A DNA stretch of 64,000 bases from Pseudomonas sp. ATCC PTA-122608 (GCF_001952855.1 NZ_LPNO01000001.1:318101-382100), one strand, 5' to 3'. Counted from the first letter of the stretch, positions 17,731-26,103 are shown. A program made the numbers and translations. The notes: a model not told the origin generated them from the sequence alone.

Positions 17731-19059
17731 ATGCCACTCCTACAGAAACAACTCGCTGTTGCCATCACCTTCGCACTGGGAGCCACCAGCGCTCAATTCG
17801 TCCAGGCGCAAGGGGAGATTGATCCAGACAGCGAGTGGTTCACCTCACAGCCGGTGGTCGGCCAACAGGGCCACCTGTATCCCACGCCATCCGAGCCCAC
17901 TCCCGACTTCTACTTCGCCAACCAAGCGACCACCCGCAACGGTCAGCAGGTCGCTCGCGTGCTGGACTCCGCCGTGGACACCCTTCTCGAGTCGGGAGAA
18001 CTCGACGAATGGGATGAGTACGAACTGGAAAGTGTCGCCCGGGAACTCGGCGATCTGGCACCCGGCCGTGTGGGTGCAGTCCTTGAGCAACTGGCAGGCA
18101 GCCAGAACGCCAACCTCGGCACTGCCACTCAAGACAGCATGAAACAGCTCAATAGCAGCCTGCTTTCAGCCATGCGCCAACTGAGCGATGGCCGCAACGT
18201 CAGCGATGGCGCAGGCAATGGCCACGTCTGGCTCCAGGCTCTGGGCGACACTGGCAAGCTCGACGGGCAGCACGGCAGCGCGGGGCTGGATCGCCGAACA
18301 AAAGGCCTGATGCTGGGTGGCGACTGGTCAGTAAATGACGCATGGCGAGTGGGCGTGATGGGTGCCAAATCTGCCAGCGACCTGAGCGCCAGACGCTTCA
18401 AGGGTGATCTGGACAGCTGGCACCTTGGTGGTTACGCGGTGCGGCAGGACGGCCCCCTGGCCCTGCGCCTGGGTGCGATCTACAGCAGCCATGCCGGCCA
18501 AACCAAACGTTCCGTGGACTTTGACTTCGTCGATTATCGCGAGCAGGCCAAAGGCAAATACAACGCCCAAAGCCAGAACGCTTTCGCCGAACTGGGCTAT
18601 CAACTGGACAAGGGCAGCTTCAGCGTCGAACCTTTTGCCGGTGTCGGCTACCAGCGCTATCACCGTGACAGCTACAAGGAAAAAGGCAGCTTTACAGCGC
18701 TGAACGTCGGCACCCAGACCCAGGAAAACGTCAGCAGTAACTTCGGCCTGCGCATGGCCAGCGCGTTTGAGCTGGATAACCGCATGACCTTGAAACCGCA
18801 TCTGAGCACTAGCTGGAAGCATCTCTACGGCGACGTGGGCAGCAGCGTGCGCCAATCCTCCGCCTGGGTAAAACGGACAACCTTCAACAGTGACTTCAAC
18901 ATCGAAGGCACCTCCCTTGACCGTGACAGCCTGGCCCTGCACACCGGGCTCGACCTGGCACTCTCGGCGCAACAGACCGTGGGCCTGGCCTATACCGCCG
19001 AGGTCGGCAGCAACAGCCATCAACAAGGACTGATGGGCAACTGGCGGATGGCGTTCTAA
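17731..19059 (+). CDS. Autotransporter beta-barrel protein without a beta-helix passenger
   Basis: Protein of 442 residues. A signal peptide ends at FVQAQ (about residue 26). About 85 residues of acidic, non-repetitive sequence follow (for example ESGELDEWDEYELESVAREL). Next come a linker, VGAVLEQLAGSQNANLGTA, that is clearly homologous to the one in the upstream autotransporter, and a complete barrel ending in MAF. The barrel paralogy is strong throughout (GYQRYHRDSY, SLDRDSLALHTGLDLALSA). The protein should therefore insert in the outer membrane but carries no repeat passenger. The leader resembles that of the next gene. It may be a translocation partner for the neighbouring passenger-only protein, or a decayed or minimal autotransporter. 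Confidence 0.88.
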   Translation: MPLLQKQLAVAITFALGATSAQFVQAQGEIDPDSEWFTSQPVVGQQGHLYPTPSEPTPDFYFANQATTRNGQQVARVLDSAVDTLLESGELDEWDEYELESVARELGDLAPGRVGAVLEQLAGSQNANLGTATQDSMKQLNSSLLSAMRQLSDGRNVSDGAGNGHVWLQALGDTGKLDGQHGSAGLDRRTKGLMLGGDWSVNDAWRVGVMGAKSASDLSARRFKGDLDSWHLGGYAVRQDGPLALRLGAIYSSHAGQTKRSVDFDFVDYREQAKGKYNAQSQNAFAELGYQLDKGSFSVEPFAGVGYQRYHRDSYKEKGSFTALNVGTQTQENVSSNFGLRMASAFELDNRMTLKPHLSTSWKHLYGDVGSSVRQSSAWVKRTTFNSDFNIEGTSLDRDSLALHTGLDLALSAQQTVGLAYTAEVGSNSHQQGLMGNWRMAF

Positions 19060-19138
19060 CCTCAGTGAATTGAGGAACAATCCCGCAAGCATCGGCCCGA
19101 TGTCCTGACAGTCATCAACCCGGGTTGCTCGCTACATT

Positions 19139-19164
19139 CCGGTCTCTTTTACCCAAGAGGCCGG
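19139..19164 (+). promoter_or_regulatory. Leader hairpin enclosing the ribosome site, passenger-only gene
   Basis: CCGGTCTCT pairs with AGAGGCCGG through nine pairs including one G-T. AAGAGG (19155-19160) is the ribosome site, 10 bases before ATG 19171. The leaders before this gene and the barrel-only gene also share CCTGACA and CTCGCTA-ATT words at equal places. Confidence 0.5.
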
Positions 19165-19170
19165 AACATT

Positions 19171-20244
19171 ATGTCGTCGACAATCCCGTACTTTCCTTCC
19201 ATGGGCTCCCTGCTGGCCTACGGCACTCGGTCATTGGCCGAGGCCGTGGCGCCTCGGCCACCTTCAGCCGCCCCGGTCGGCGCAAACTTCACCTCCATCT
19301 CCGTAACCCTCAACAATGGGGCAGGACTGGACATCGATAGTGTCAGCCAGCTGATTTCCCCCTACGCCAAAACCGGCCCCCGCACTTCACTGCGAGGCAT
19401 CGAAATCACCAACTCGCCTACCGCCACGACCCAAGGCCTTTCAAGCGCCGGCCAGAACCCTGTCTGGCTGGAAAACCAGGGCCTTATCGAAAACAAAAAG
19501 GGTACCGGGGTAAAACTTGCGGGCAACCAGGCAGACGAGGTGGTGAACGCAGGCATGATCAAAGGCAGCAACGGCATTGCCCTGGACATGGGCGGCGGCG
19601 ACGACCTGTTGATTGTGCGCAGCAGCGGCGGTTTTGACGGCGCAGTCGACGGAGGCAGCGGCACCAATCAGGTGCTCCTGGACAGCGCCAAGGGTGGCAC
19701 CTTTGACGGCGCCAGCCAGATGCAACACCTGTGGGTGGGCAGCGGCGCCTGGACCTTGACCGGCCCCGTGCCCGCCAACCAGAACGGCGAGGTCTACGCC
19801 AACGCGACCCTGATCAACAAAAGCCGAATCGGCGGGGAGATGCACGTACGCCCGGGAGGTACTTACACGGGAGGCACCGTCGGTAGCCTGAATGTTGCGG
19901 GCACCCTGCAGCTCGACCCGGCGACGAAGTCGCAGACAAGGGTCAAGGACACCTTGCGCCTTGAACCGGGTTCGACACTGGCCTTCAAGGTCGGCACGGA
20001 TGAAACCCACAGCACGTTGAAAGTCGACAACCGCGCCGTCCTGAACAACGCCACGTTGAACATCGAAGTCACCGCCGAGACCGACCAGCTCCTGGCGCGG
20101 CAACTACGGGTGGTTGATGCCCAGCAGGTTGACGGCGAGTTCGGCACGGTTACCAGCAACCTGAAGGCCTACACCCCGGAGCTGATCTACACCCCAACCG
20201 GCGTTTTTGTGGCGTTCAAACCCAAGGAAGCCGTGGCGGCCTGA
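19171..20244 (+). CDS. Autotransporter passenger-like protein without a barrel
   Basis: Protein of 357 residues that aligns by eye with about residues 370-610 of the large autotransporter: GVKLAGNQADEVVNAGMIKG, IALDMGGGDDLLIV, GTYTGGTVGSLNVAGTLQ and the closing QVDGEFGTVTSNLKAYTPEL all have counterparts there. It stops exactly where the linker and barrel would begin, and a terminator follows. The start is fixed by a leader homologous to that of the preceding gene. The N-terminus (MSSTIPYFPSMGSLLAYG) is not a convincing signal peptide, so how it would leave the cell is unclear. Either it is the exported half of a split system or it is a stranded fragment kept in frame. Confidence 0.8.
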   Translation: MSSTIPYFPSMGSLLAYGTRSLAEAVAPRPPSAAPVGANFTSISVTLNNGAGLDIDSVSQLISPYAKTGPRTSLRGIEITNSPTATTQGLSSAGQNPVWLENQGLIENKKGTGVKLAGNQADEVVNAGMIKGSNGIALDMGGGDDLLIVRSSGGFDGAVDGGSGTNQVLLDSAKGGTFDGASQMQHLWVGSGAWTLTGPVPANQNGEVYANATLINKSRIGGEMHVRPGGTYTGGTVGSLNVAGTLQLDPATKSQTRVKDTLRLEPGSTLAFKVGTDETHSTLKVDNRAVLNNATLNIEVTAETDQLLARQLRVVDAQQVDGEFGTVTSNLKAYTPELIYTPTGVFVAFKPKEAVAA

Positions 20245-20260
20245 GGGCAAATCCCAGGCG

Positions 20261-20284
20261 AAAAAAAAGGGGGCACATGCCCCC
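20261..20284 (-). terminator. Terminator of the pyruvate carboxylase operon
   Basis: On the minus strand GGGGGCATGTGCCCCC is followed by eight T residues (20268-20261). It lies 34 bp after the pycB stop and 16 bp after the convergent passenger gene, which it may also serve less efficiently. Confidence 0.85.
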
Positions 20285-20318
20285 CCGAGGATTAAGCGGT
20301 AGTGTCGAAGGCTGTCAG

Positions 20319-22127
20319 TCAGCCTTCGATTTCAATCAGGATTTCACCCGGGTTGACCCGGTCGCCCTTGGCCACGTGAACGGCGGTGACCTTGCCGGCG
20401 ATAGACGCCTGTACTTCGGTCTCCATCTTCATCGCTTCAGTGATCAACACGGCCTGGCCGGCCTTGACCACATCGCCTTCCTTGACCAGCACGTCGACGA
20501 TGTTGCCCGGCATCGCCGTGCTGACATGACCCGGCTCGGTGGCGTGCTTGCGCTTGCTGCCGCCGCTGCTGACGAATTCGTTGAGCGGTTCGAACACCAC
20601 TTCTTCGGGCATGCCGTCGATGGACAGGTAGAAGTGGCGCTTGCCTTCAGCCTTGACGCCCACCCCGGTGATATCCACGCGGTAGCTTTCGCCGTGCACG
20701 TCGATCACGAACTCGGTCGGCACACCTTCACCACCGGCGCGGGCCACGCCGCCGGCTTCAGGAATCGGCAACAACACTTCAGGGCTCAAGGTGCCGGCAT
20801 CACGCTCTTCGAGGAACTTGCGGCCGATGTCCGGGAACATGGCGTAGGTCAGCACGTCTTCTTCGGACTTGGCCAGCGCGCCGATTTCGCCGCGCAGCTT
20901 GGTCATTTCCGGCTTGAGCAGATCGGCCGGACGGACGTCGATAACTTCTTCGCTGCCGATGGCCTGGCGCCGCAGTTTTTCATTCACAGTGCCCGGCGCC
21001 TTGCCGTAGCCGCCTTGCAGGTACAGCTTCACTTCGTTGGTGATGGTCTTGTAGCGCTCGCCGGCCAGCACGTTGAAGAACGCCTGTGTGCCGACAATCT
21101 GCGAGGTCGGGGTAACCAGCGGCGGGAAGCCGAGGTCTTCACGCACCCGCGGGATTTCAGCCAGCACTTCGCTCATGCGGTTCAGCGCGCCCTGCTCTTT
21201 CAACTGGTTGGCCAGGTTGGAAATCATCCCGCCCGGTACCTGGTTGACTTGCACACGGGTATCGACCGCCGTGAATTCGCTTTCGAACTGGTGGTACTTC
21301 TTGCGCACGGCGTAGAAGTACAGGCCGATTTCCTGCAGCAGTTCCAGGCTCAGGCCGGTGTCGAACTCGCTGCCTTTAAGGGCGGCGACCATCGACTCGG
21401 TGCCCGGGTGGCTGGTGCCCCAGGCGAAGCTGGAGATGGCGGTGTCGATATGGTCGGCGCCGTTTTCGATAGCCTTGAGTTGGCACATCGCAGCCAGGCC
21501 GGCGGTGTCGTGGGAGTGGATGAAGATCGGCAGGCTTTGCTCGGCTTTCAGCGCCTTGACCAGTTCGCCGGTGGCGTACGGCGTCAGCAGGCCGGCCATG
21601 TCCTTGATCGCGATCGAGTCGCAACCCATGGATTCCAACTGCTTGGCCTGGGCCACGAACGCTTCGACGGTGTGCACCGGGCTGGTGGTGTAGGCGATGG
21701 TGCCCTGGGCATGTTTGCCCGCTGCTTTTACCGCTTCGATGGCCACACGCAGGTTACGCACGTCGTTCATCGCATCGAAGATACGGAACACGTCGATACC
21801 GTTGACGGCAGCTTTAGCGACGAAGGCTTTGACTACGTCGTCGCTGTAGTGGCGGTAGCCCAGCAGGTTCTGGCCGCGCAGCAGCATTTGCAGGCGCGTG
21901 TTGGGCAATGCCGCACGCAGCTTGCGCAGGCGCTCCCACGGGTCTTCTTTCAGGAAGCGTACGCAGGCGTCGAAGGTCGCGCCGCCCCATACTTCCAGGG
22001 ACCAGTAGCCGACTTTGTCGAGCTTGTCGCAGATCGGCAGCATGTCGTCGGTGCGCATGCGGGTCGCCAGCAACGATTGGTGGGCGTCGCGCAGGATGGT
22101 GTCGGTTACGAAGATCTTCTTGCTCAT
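20319..22127 (-). CDS. pycB: Pyruvate carboxylase subunit B, carboxyltransferase and biotin carrier
   Basis: Transfers carboxyl from biotin to pyruvate to make oxaloacetate, refilling the TCA cycle. The protein has 602 residues. The carboxyltransferase TIM barrel starts at DTILRDAHQSLLATRM and includes WGGATFDACVRFL and the metal-site HSHDTAG. The C-terminal biotinyl domain has the lysine in EAMKMETE at residue 567. ATG at 22127 was chosen because GAGGA lies 9 bases upstream, overlapping the pycA stop. Many databases label this family oadA (oxaloacetate decarboxylase alpha), but no sodium-pump beta or gamma subunit is present. The neighbouring biotin carboxylase and LysR gene match the two-subunit pyruvate carboxylase PA5435-PA5437. 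Confidence 0.9.
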   Translation of the reverse strand: MSKKIFVTDTILRDAHQSLLATRMRTDDMLPICDKLDKVGYWSLEVWGGATFDACVRFLKEDPWERLRKLRAALPNTRLQMLLRGQNLLGYRHYSDDVVKAFVAKAAVNGIDVFRIFDAMNDVRNLRVAIEAVKAAGKHAQGTIAYTTSPVHTVEAFVAQAKQLESMGCDSIAIKDMAGLLTPYATGELVKALKAEQSLPIFIHSHDTAGLAAMCQLKAIENGADHIDTAISSFAWGTSHPGTESMVAALKGSEFDTGLSLELLQEIGLYFYAVRKKYHQFESEFTAVDTRVQVNQVPGGMISNLANQLKEQGALNRMSEVLAEIPRVREDLGFPPLVTPTSQIVGTQAFFNVLAGERYKTITNEVKLYLQGGYGKAPGTVNEKLRRQAIGSEEVIDVRPADLLKPEMTKLRGEIGALAKSEEDVLTYAMFPDIGRKFLEERDAGTLSPEVLLPIPEAGGVARAGGEGVPTEFVIDVHGESYRVDITGVGVKAEGKRHFYLSIDGMPEEVVFEPLNEFVSSGGSKRKHATEPGHVSTAMPGNIVDVLVKEGDVVKAGQAVLITEAMKMETEVQASIAGKVTAVHVAKGDRVNPGEILIEIEG

Positions 22128-22138
22128 TCTTATATTCC

Positions 22139-23554
22139 TCACAGGCCTGCGTGGGCGGCGATGGCGGCGGCGATGGCCAGGGCCAGCTCTTCGGGTTTGC
22201 GCTTGATCGAGTAGTTGGTCAGCTCAGGGTGGCTTTCCACGAAACTGGTGTTGAACTGGCCGCTGCGGAATTCCGGGTTGCGCAGGATTTCCTGGTAATA
22301 GGCGGCGGTGGTCTTCACGCCTTGCAGCCGCATGTCGTCCAGGGCGCGCAGGCCGCGGTCCATGGCTTCTTCCCAGGTCAACGCCCACACCACCAGCTTC
22401 AGGCACATGGAGTCGTAGAACGGCGGGATGGTGTAGCCGGTATAGATCGCCGTGTCGGTGCGCACGCCGGGGCCGCCGGGTGCGTAGTAACGGGTGATCT
22501 TGCCGAAACTTGGGAGGAAGTTGTTCTTCGGGTCTTCGGCGTTGATCCGGAACTGCAATGCGAAACCCCGGTGCTGAATGTCTTCCTGCTTGACCGACAG
22601 CGGCAGGCCCGACGCGATGCGGATCTGCTCACGCACAATGTCGATGCCGGTGATTTCTTCGGTGATGGTGTGCTCCACCTGCACCCGGGTGTTCATCTCC
22701 ATGAAGTACACCTCGCCCTCCGCGAGCAGGAACTCCACGGTGCCGGCGTTCTCGTAGCCCACGGCCTTGGCTGCGCGCACCGACAGGTCGCCGATGTAGG
22801 CGCGCTGTTCAGGGGTCAGCTGGGGGCTCGGGGCGATTTCGATGAGCTTCTGGTTGCGGCGCTGGATCGAGCAATCACGCTCGAACAAATGCACCACGTT
22901 GCCAAAGCTGTCACCGAGGATCTGCGCCTCGATGTGCTTGGGATTGACGATGCATTTTTCCAGGAACACTTCCGCCGACCCGAACGCCTTGGTGGCTTCG
23001 GAAATTACGCGAGGGAAGGCTTGTTCGAGTTCTTCACGGCTGTTGCAGCGACGAATGCCGCGACCGCCACCACCGGAGGTGGCCTTGAGCATCACCGGGT
23101 AACCGATGCGGTCGCCTTCGGTGAGAGCTTCAGCGATGTCGGCAACGTTGCCTTCGGTGCCAGGGGTGACCGGCACGCCGGCCTTGATCATGCTGCGGCG
23201 GGCTTCGGTCTTGTCGCCCATGCGGCGAATCACTTCGGCCGACGGGCCGATGAATTTGATCCCGCGTTCGGCGCAAATGTCTGCCAGCTCGGCGTTTTCC
23301 GAGAGGAAGCCGTAGCCAGGGTGCAGCGCGTCGCAACCGGTTTCCACCGCGAGGTTCACCAGCTTGCGCGGGTTCAAGTAACCGGCCAGCGGCTCGGCAC
23401 CGATACTGTGGGCTTCATCTGCGCGCTTTACATGCAGGGCATGGCGATCAGCATCGGAATAGACCGCGACCGAACGAATACCCATCTCGGCGCAAGCACG
23501 CACGATACGTACGGCAATCTCACCACGGTTGGCGATCAGGATCTTTTTTATCAC
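22139..23554 (-). CDS. pycA: Pyruvate carboxylase subunit A, biotin carboxylase
   Basis: ATP-dependent carboxylation of biotin, the first half-reaction of pyruvate carboxylase. The protein has 471 residues, standard for a free biotin carboxylase. The ATP-grasp glycine loop GGGGRGIR lies at residues 161-168. YVMEMNTR-type metal ligands are seen as VYFMEMNTRVQVEHTITEE, with the HPGYGFLSENAE motif at about 78-89. The start ATG is 197 bp from the divergent pycR. pycB follows 11 bp downstream, so the two form one operon. It resembles AccC, but the neighbours make pyruvate the likely substrate. Confidence 0.92.
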   Translation of the reverse strand: MIKKILIANRGEIAVRIVRACAEMGIRSVAVYSDADRHALHVKRADEAHSIGAEPLAGYLNPRKLVNLAVETGCDALHPGYGFLSENAELADICAERGIKFIGPSAEVIRRMGDKTEARRSMIKAGVPVTPGTEGNVADIAEALTEGDRIGYPVMLKATSGGGGRGIRRCNSREELEQAFPRVISEATKAFGSAEVFLEKCIVNPKHIEAQILGDSFGNVVHLFERDCSIQRRNQKLIEIAPSPQLTPEQRAYIGDLSVRAAKAVGYENAGTVEFLLAEGEVYFMEMNTRVQVEHTITEEITGIDIVREQIRIASGLPLSVKQEDIQHRGFALQFRINAEDPKNNFLPSFGKITRYYAPGGPGVRTDTAIYTGYTIPPFYDSMCLKLVVWALTWEEAMDRGLRALDDMRLQGVKTTAAYYQEILRNPEFRSGQFNTSFVESHPELTNYSIKRKPEELALAIAAAIAAHAGL

Positions 23555-23696
23555 TTGGAAATTCCCTTGAGCCGATTGCTAGCTACTTCGACCCGCTGGA
23601 GCCGGGTCGGCGCGTGACCAAATGTTTCAAGCCAGTCGCGAGACACACACTATGCCCCTGCAGGGATTAACAAAAATCAATAATAATTGGGTTGTG

Positions 23697-23714
23697 TATA
23701 AGTAAAGACTTATA
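23697..23714. promoter_or_regulatory. 18-bp palindrome between pycA and pycR
   Basis: TATAAGT AAAG ACTTATA is perfectly symmetric with 7-bp arms. Its T-N-A symmetry and its place between a LysR gene and its presumed target make it the likely PycR site. It lies 37 bp before the pycR start and 143 bp before pycA. Confidence 0.6.
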
Positions 23715-23750
23715 GTCAGCGCTTCAGAGATCGGCAGGAGGGTTTGAACA

Positions 23751-24725
23751 ATGCGTAAGTCATTGATGCGTATGACATTGCGTCAGTTGCAAATTTTCAA
23801 TGAGGTCTGTGATTTGCGCTCCTACAGCCGTGCGGCTGAGGAAATGTCTCTCACGCAGCCGGCCGTTAGCCTACAAATCAAGCAGCTGGAAGAGCTGCTG
23901 GGCCAGCCGTTATTCGATTACGTCGGCAAAAAGCTCTATATGACTGAAGCAGCCGAAGCGTTGCAACGGGCGAGCCGAGACATCTTCGGGCGCCTGGAAA
24001 ACCTCGATATGCAGCTCTCCGACATGCAGGGCTCATTGCAAGGCCAGCTGAAACTGGCGGTGGAATCCAGCGCCAAGTACTTCGTGCCGCACCTGTTTGC
24101 CGCCTTCAAGCGCCAGCACCCGGAGGTCAACCTGCACCTGACGGTGGTCAACCGCGCCCAGGTGATTCGCAGGCTGTCGGACAACCGTGATGACCTGGTG
24201 ATCATGTCCATGGTGCCCCAGGACATGGGCCTGGAATTCCTGCCGTTCCTGAACAACCCGATTGTTGCCGTGGCGCCCCACGACCATCCGCTGAGCCATC
24301 AAGGGCCGCTGCGTTTGCAGGACCTGGAGCCTTACACGCTGCTGTTACGCGAGCCAGGGTCCGGGACGCGGATGGCGTGCGAGGAGTACTTCAAGGAGAA
24401 GCGCGTGCACTTCACCCAGACGGTGGAAGTGTCCTCGGCCGAGGCGCAGCGAGAGTGCGTGACCGCCGGGTTGGGCGTGGCACTGCTGACGCGCCACGCG
24501 GTCAACCTGGAACTGGCCACCGGCGGGCTCAAGGAGCTGCCGGTGGAAGAACTGCCGCTGTACCGCAGTTGGTGCCTGGTGCAGGCCAAGGCCAAGCGTC
24601 TGTCACCGGTGGCCCATGCATTCCTGGGCTTTATCCGCAGCGAGCGGCTACAGATCAGCGCGCTGGCTGAGCGCTTCGCTGGGCAGCCGCGGGTGCCTGC
24701 CAATGAAGTTCCGGATAGTCACTGA
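23751..24725 (+). CDS. pycR: LysR-family regulator of pyruvate carboxylase
   Basis: Transcription regulator of 324 residues. The N-terminal helix-turn-helix covers about residues 18-65 (SYSRAAEEMSLTQPAVSLQI), followed by a periplasmic-binding-type effector domain. ATG at 23751 has AGGAGG 9 bases upstream. It is divergent from pycA/pycB with an 18-bp palindrome between them. It corresponds in position to PA5437 (PycR), which I recall as linked to virulence and metabolism in P. aeruginosa. The last 71 bases overlap the antisense end of a small gene on the opposite strand. Confidence 0.88.
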   Translation: MRKSLMRMTLRQLQIFNEVCDLRSYSRAAEEMSLTQPAVSLQIKQLEELLGQPLFDYVGKKLYMTEAAEALQRASRDIFGRLENLDMQLSDMQGSLQGQLKLAVESSAKYFVPHLFAAFKRQHPEVNLHLTVVNRAQVIRRLSDNRDDLVIMSMVPQDMGLEFLPFLNNPIVAVAPHDHPLSHQGPLRLQDLEPYTLLLREPGSGTRMACEEYFKEKRVHFTQTVEVSSAEAQRECVTAGLGVALLTRHAVNLELATGGLKELPVEELPLYRSWCLVQAKAKRLSPVAHAFLGFIRSERLQISALAERFAGQPRVPANEVPDSH

Positions 24726-24852
24726 TGCTCTGTTGCAATTGACGCTGATCGCAGCGGTCTTCAATTGCGCGTCGGAAAGCCATGCGGCGCTGGTCTTCCT
24801 GTTGGCGACGAGTCTTGACGGTGCTATTGCTTTCTTCGTATTGCCGAGCCAT
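24655..24852 (-). CDS. Small conserved protein, PA3496-like
   Basis: Protein of 65 residues, strongly charged (TRRQQEDQRRMAFRRAIEDR). It has no membrane segment and no signal peptide. GGGAGA lies 8 bases before the ATG, which supports expression. It resembles, from memory, a small Pseudomonas family typified by PA3496 that is described as a putative envelope-integrity protein; no function can be read here. Its 3' end runs antisense into the last 71 bp of pycR. Confidence 0.7.
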   Translation of the reverse strand: MARQYEESNSTVKTRRQQEDQRRMAFRRAIEDRCDQRQLQQSISDYPELHWQAPAAAQRSAQPAR

Positions 24853-24964
24853 TTCGAGTCTCCCAATGCGAGTACGGGGAGTTCAGGATGGGCTTGGGCA
24901 ATGACGGTTTAGCGGCACGGGGATGACAGGACGATGAATCTTCCGGGGCAGAACCCAATCAAAA

Positions 24965-25054
24965 TGTGGGAGCGGGCTTGCTCGCGAATGCGGTGGGCCA
25001 GCCAGCATATTCGGTGACTGACACTGCGCATTCGCGAGCAAGCCCGCTCCCACA
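24965..25054. repeat. REPIN 3, 90-bp GG type
   Basis: Perfect arms, TGTGGGAGCGGGCTTGCTCG and its reverse complement, enclose a 42-bp centre. It lies between the RpiR gene's stop and the PA3496-like gene's start, both on the minus strand. Confidence 0.95.
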
Positions 25055-25074
25055 GTTGGTCCGCGTACAAACTA

Positions 25075-25941
25075 TTAGTCGTCGAGGGCTTTTACGGATT
25101 TGGGCGACAACCGAAGGCTGCGCAAGCTGCGCTTCACGCTCTTGAGGTGGTTGACCAGGCTCGGGCCGCGCGCCATGGCCACGCCCATCGCCAGCACGTC
25201 GATCACCACCAGGTGGGCGATACGCGAGGTCAATGGCGTGTAGATTTCAGTGTCTTCGTGCACATCGATCGCCAGGTTGACGGTCGACAGCTCCGCCAAA
25301 GGCGTCTGGCTGGGGCACAGGGTAATCAGGGTCGCGCCGCTTTCACGCACCAGGTTGGCGGTGATCAGCAGATCCTTGGAGCGGCCGGACTGGGAAATGC
25401 AGATCGCCACGTCGGTAGGCTTCAGCGTCACCGCCGACATCGCCTGCATGTGCGGGTCACTGTAGGCCGCCGCAGTCAGCAGCAAACGGAAGAACTTGTG
25501 CTGGGCATCCGCCGCCACCGCACCGGACGCGCCGAAACCATAGAACTCCACGCGCTGGGCCTGGGACATGGCGGTCACGGCTTTTTGCAGTTCCACCGGG
25601 TCGAGCTTTTCCCGCACTTCCATCAGGGTATGCAGGGTGGTGTCGAAGATTTTCAGGCTGTAGTCGGCGACGGAGTCGTCTTCGTGAATCGCGAACTGCC
25701 CGAAGCTCGCACCGGCGGCAAGGCTCTGGGCCAGCTTGAGCTTCAAGTCCTGGAACCCGGAGCAACCGATGGCGCGGCAGAAGCGCACGATGGTCGGCTC
25801 GCTGATGCCCACGCTGTGGGCCAGGTCGGCCATGGAACTGTGCATCACAGCCGCAGGGTCAAGCAGCACGTGATCGGCAACCTTGAGTTCCGATTTGCGT
25901 AACAGGTGGCGCGACTGGGCGATATGTTGCAACAGGTTCAA
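25075..25941 (-). CDS. RpiR-family regulator, HexR paralog
   Basis: Transcription regulator of 288 residues with an N-terminal RpiR helix-turn-helix (MADLAHSVGISEPTIVRFCR at about 37-57) and a C-terminal sugar-isomerase (SIS) domain (EFYGFGASGAVAADAQHKF; CISQSGRSKDLL). HexR senses 2-keto-3-deoxy-6-phosphogluconate and represses Entner-Doudoroff genes. This sequence is very HexR-like, but the usual zwf-pgl-eda genes are absent here. The position after pycR matches PA5438, a HexR paralog, so I give no symbol. A 19-bp palindrome 45 bp upstream fits a HexR-type site and suggests autoregulation. Confidence 0.85.
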   Translation of the reverse strand: MNLLQHIAQSRHLLRKSELKVADHVLLDPAAVMHSSMADLAHSVGISEPTIVRFCRAIGCSGFQDLKLKLAQSLAAGASFGQFAIHEDDSVADYSLKIFDTTLHTLMEVREKLDPVELQKAVTAMSQAQRVEFYGFGASGAVAADAQHKFFRLLLTAAAYSDPHMQAMSAVTLKPTDVAICISQSGRSKDLLITANLVRESGATLITLCPSQTPLAELSTVNLAIDVHEDTEIYTPLTSRIAHLVVIDVLAMGVAMARGPSLVNHLKSVKRSLRSLRLSPKSVKALDD

Positions 25942-25985
25942 AGGGCTGGACTCTTGTTATTGGCAGACGCCAGGGATGTAGCAAG

Positions 25986-26004
25986 CTTGTAGTTATACTA
26001 CAAG
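25986..26004. promoter_or_regulatory. HexR-type palindrome upstream of the RpiR gene
   Basis: CTTGTAGT TAT ACTACAAG has perfect 8-bp arms. It fits the TGTARTWWWAYTACA pattern that I recall for HexR sites, and lies 45-63 bp before the RpiR start. Confidence 0.65.
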
Positions 26005-26046
26005 AATTACCGATTTGCCCGCTCGATGCATCACTTAATCACGCTG

Positions 26047-26069
26047 CTGCCCGCTGAAACAGCGGGCAG
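26047..26069 (-). terminator. Perfect hairpin after the GGDEF-EAL gene
   Basis: CTGCCCGCTG AAA CAGCGGGCAG, a 10-bp perfect stem, lies 35 bp after the GGDEF-EAL stop and before the RpiR promoter palindrome. There is no T run, so this is a possible factor-assisted terminator. Confidence 0.5.
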
Positions 26070-26103
26070 GCTCGATGTAGCCCCGCGTGCGGCTTGGGCT
26101 CAA

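Noticed and set aside
20319..22127. Oxaloacetate decarboxylase sodium pump alpha subunit
   Set aside because: No beta or gamma subunit genes; partner is a biotin carboxylase with a LysR gene, as in two-subunit pyruvate carboxylase.
20277..22214. 645-codon plus-strand frame across pycB
   Set aside because: Opposite strand encodes a clear carboxyltransferase with biotin motif; this frame has no recognisable domain.
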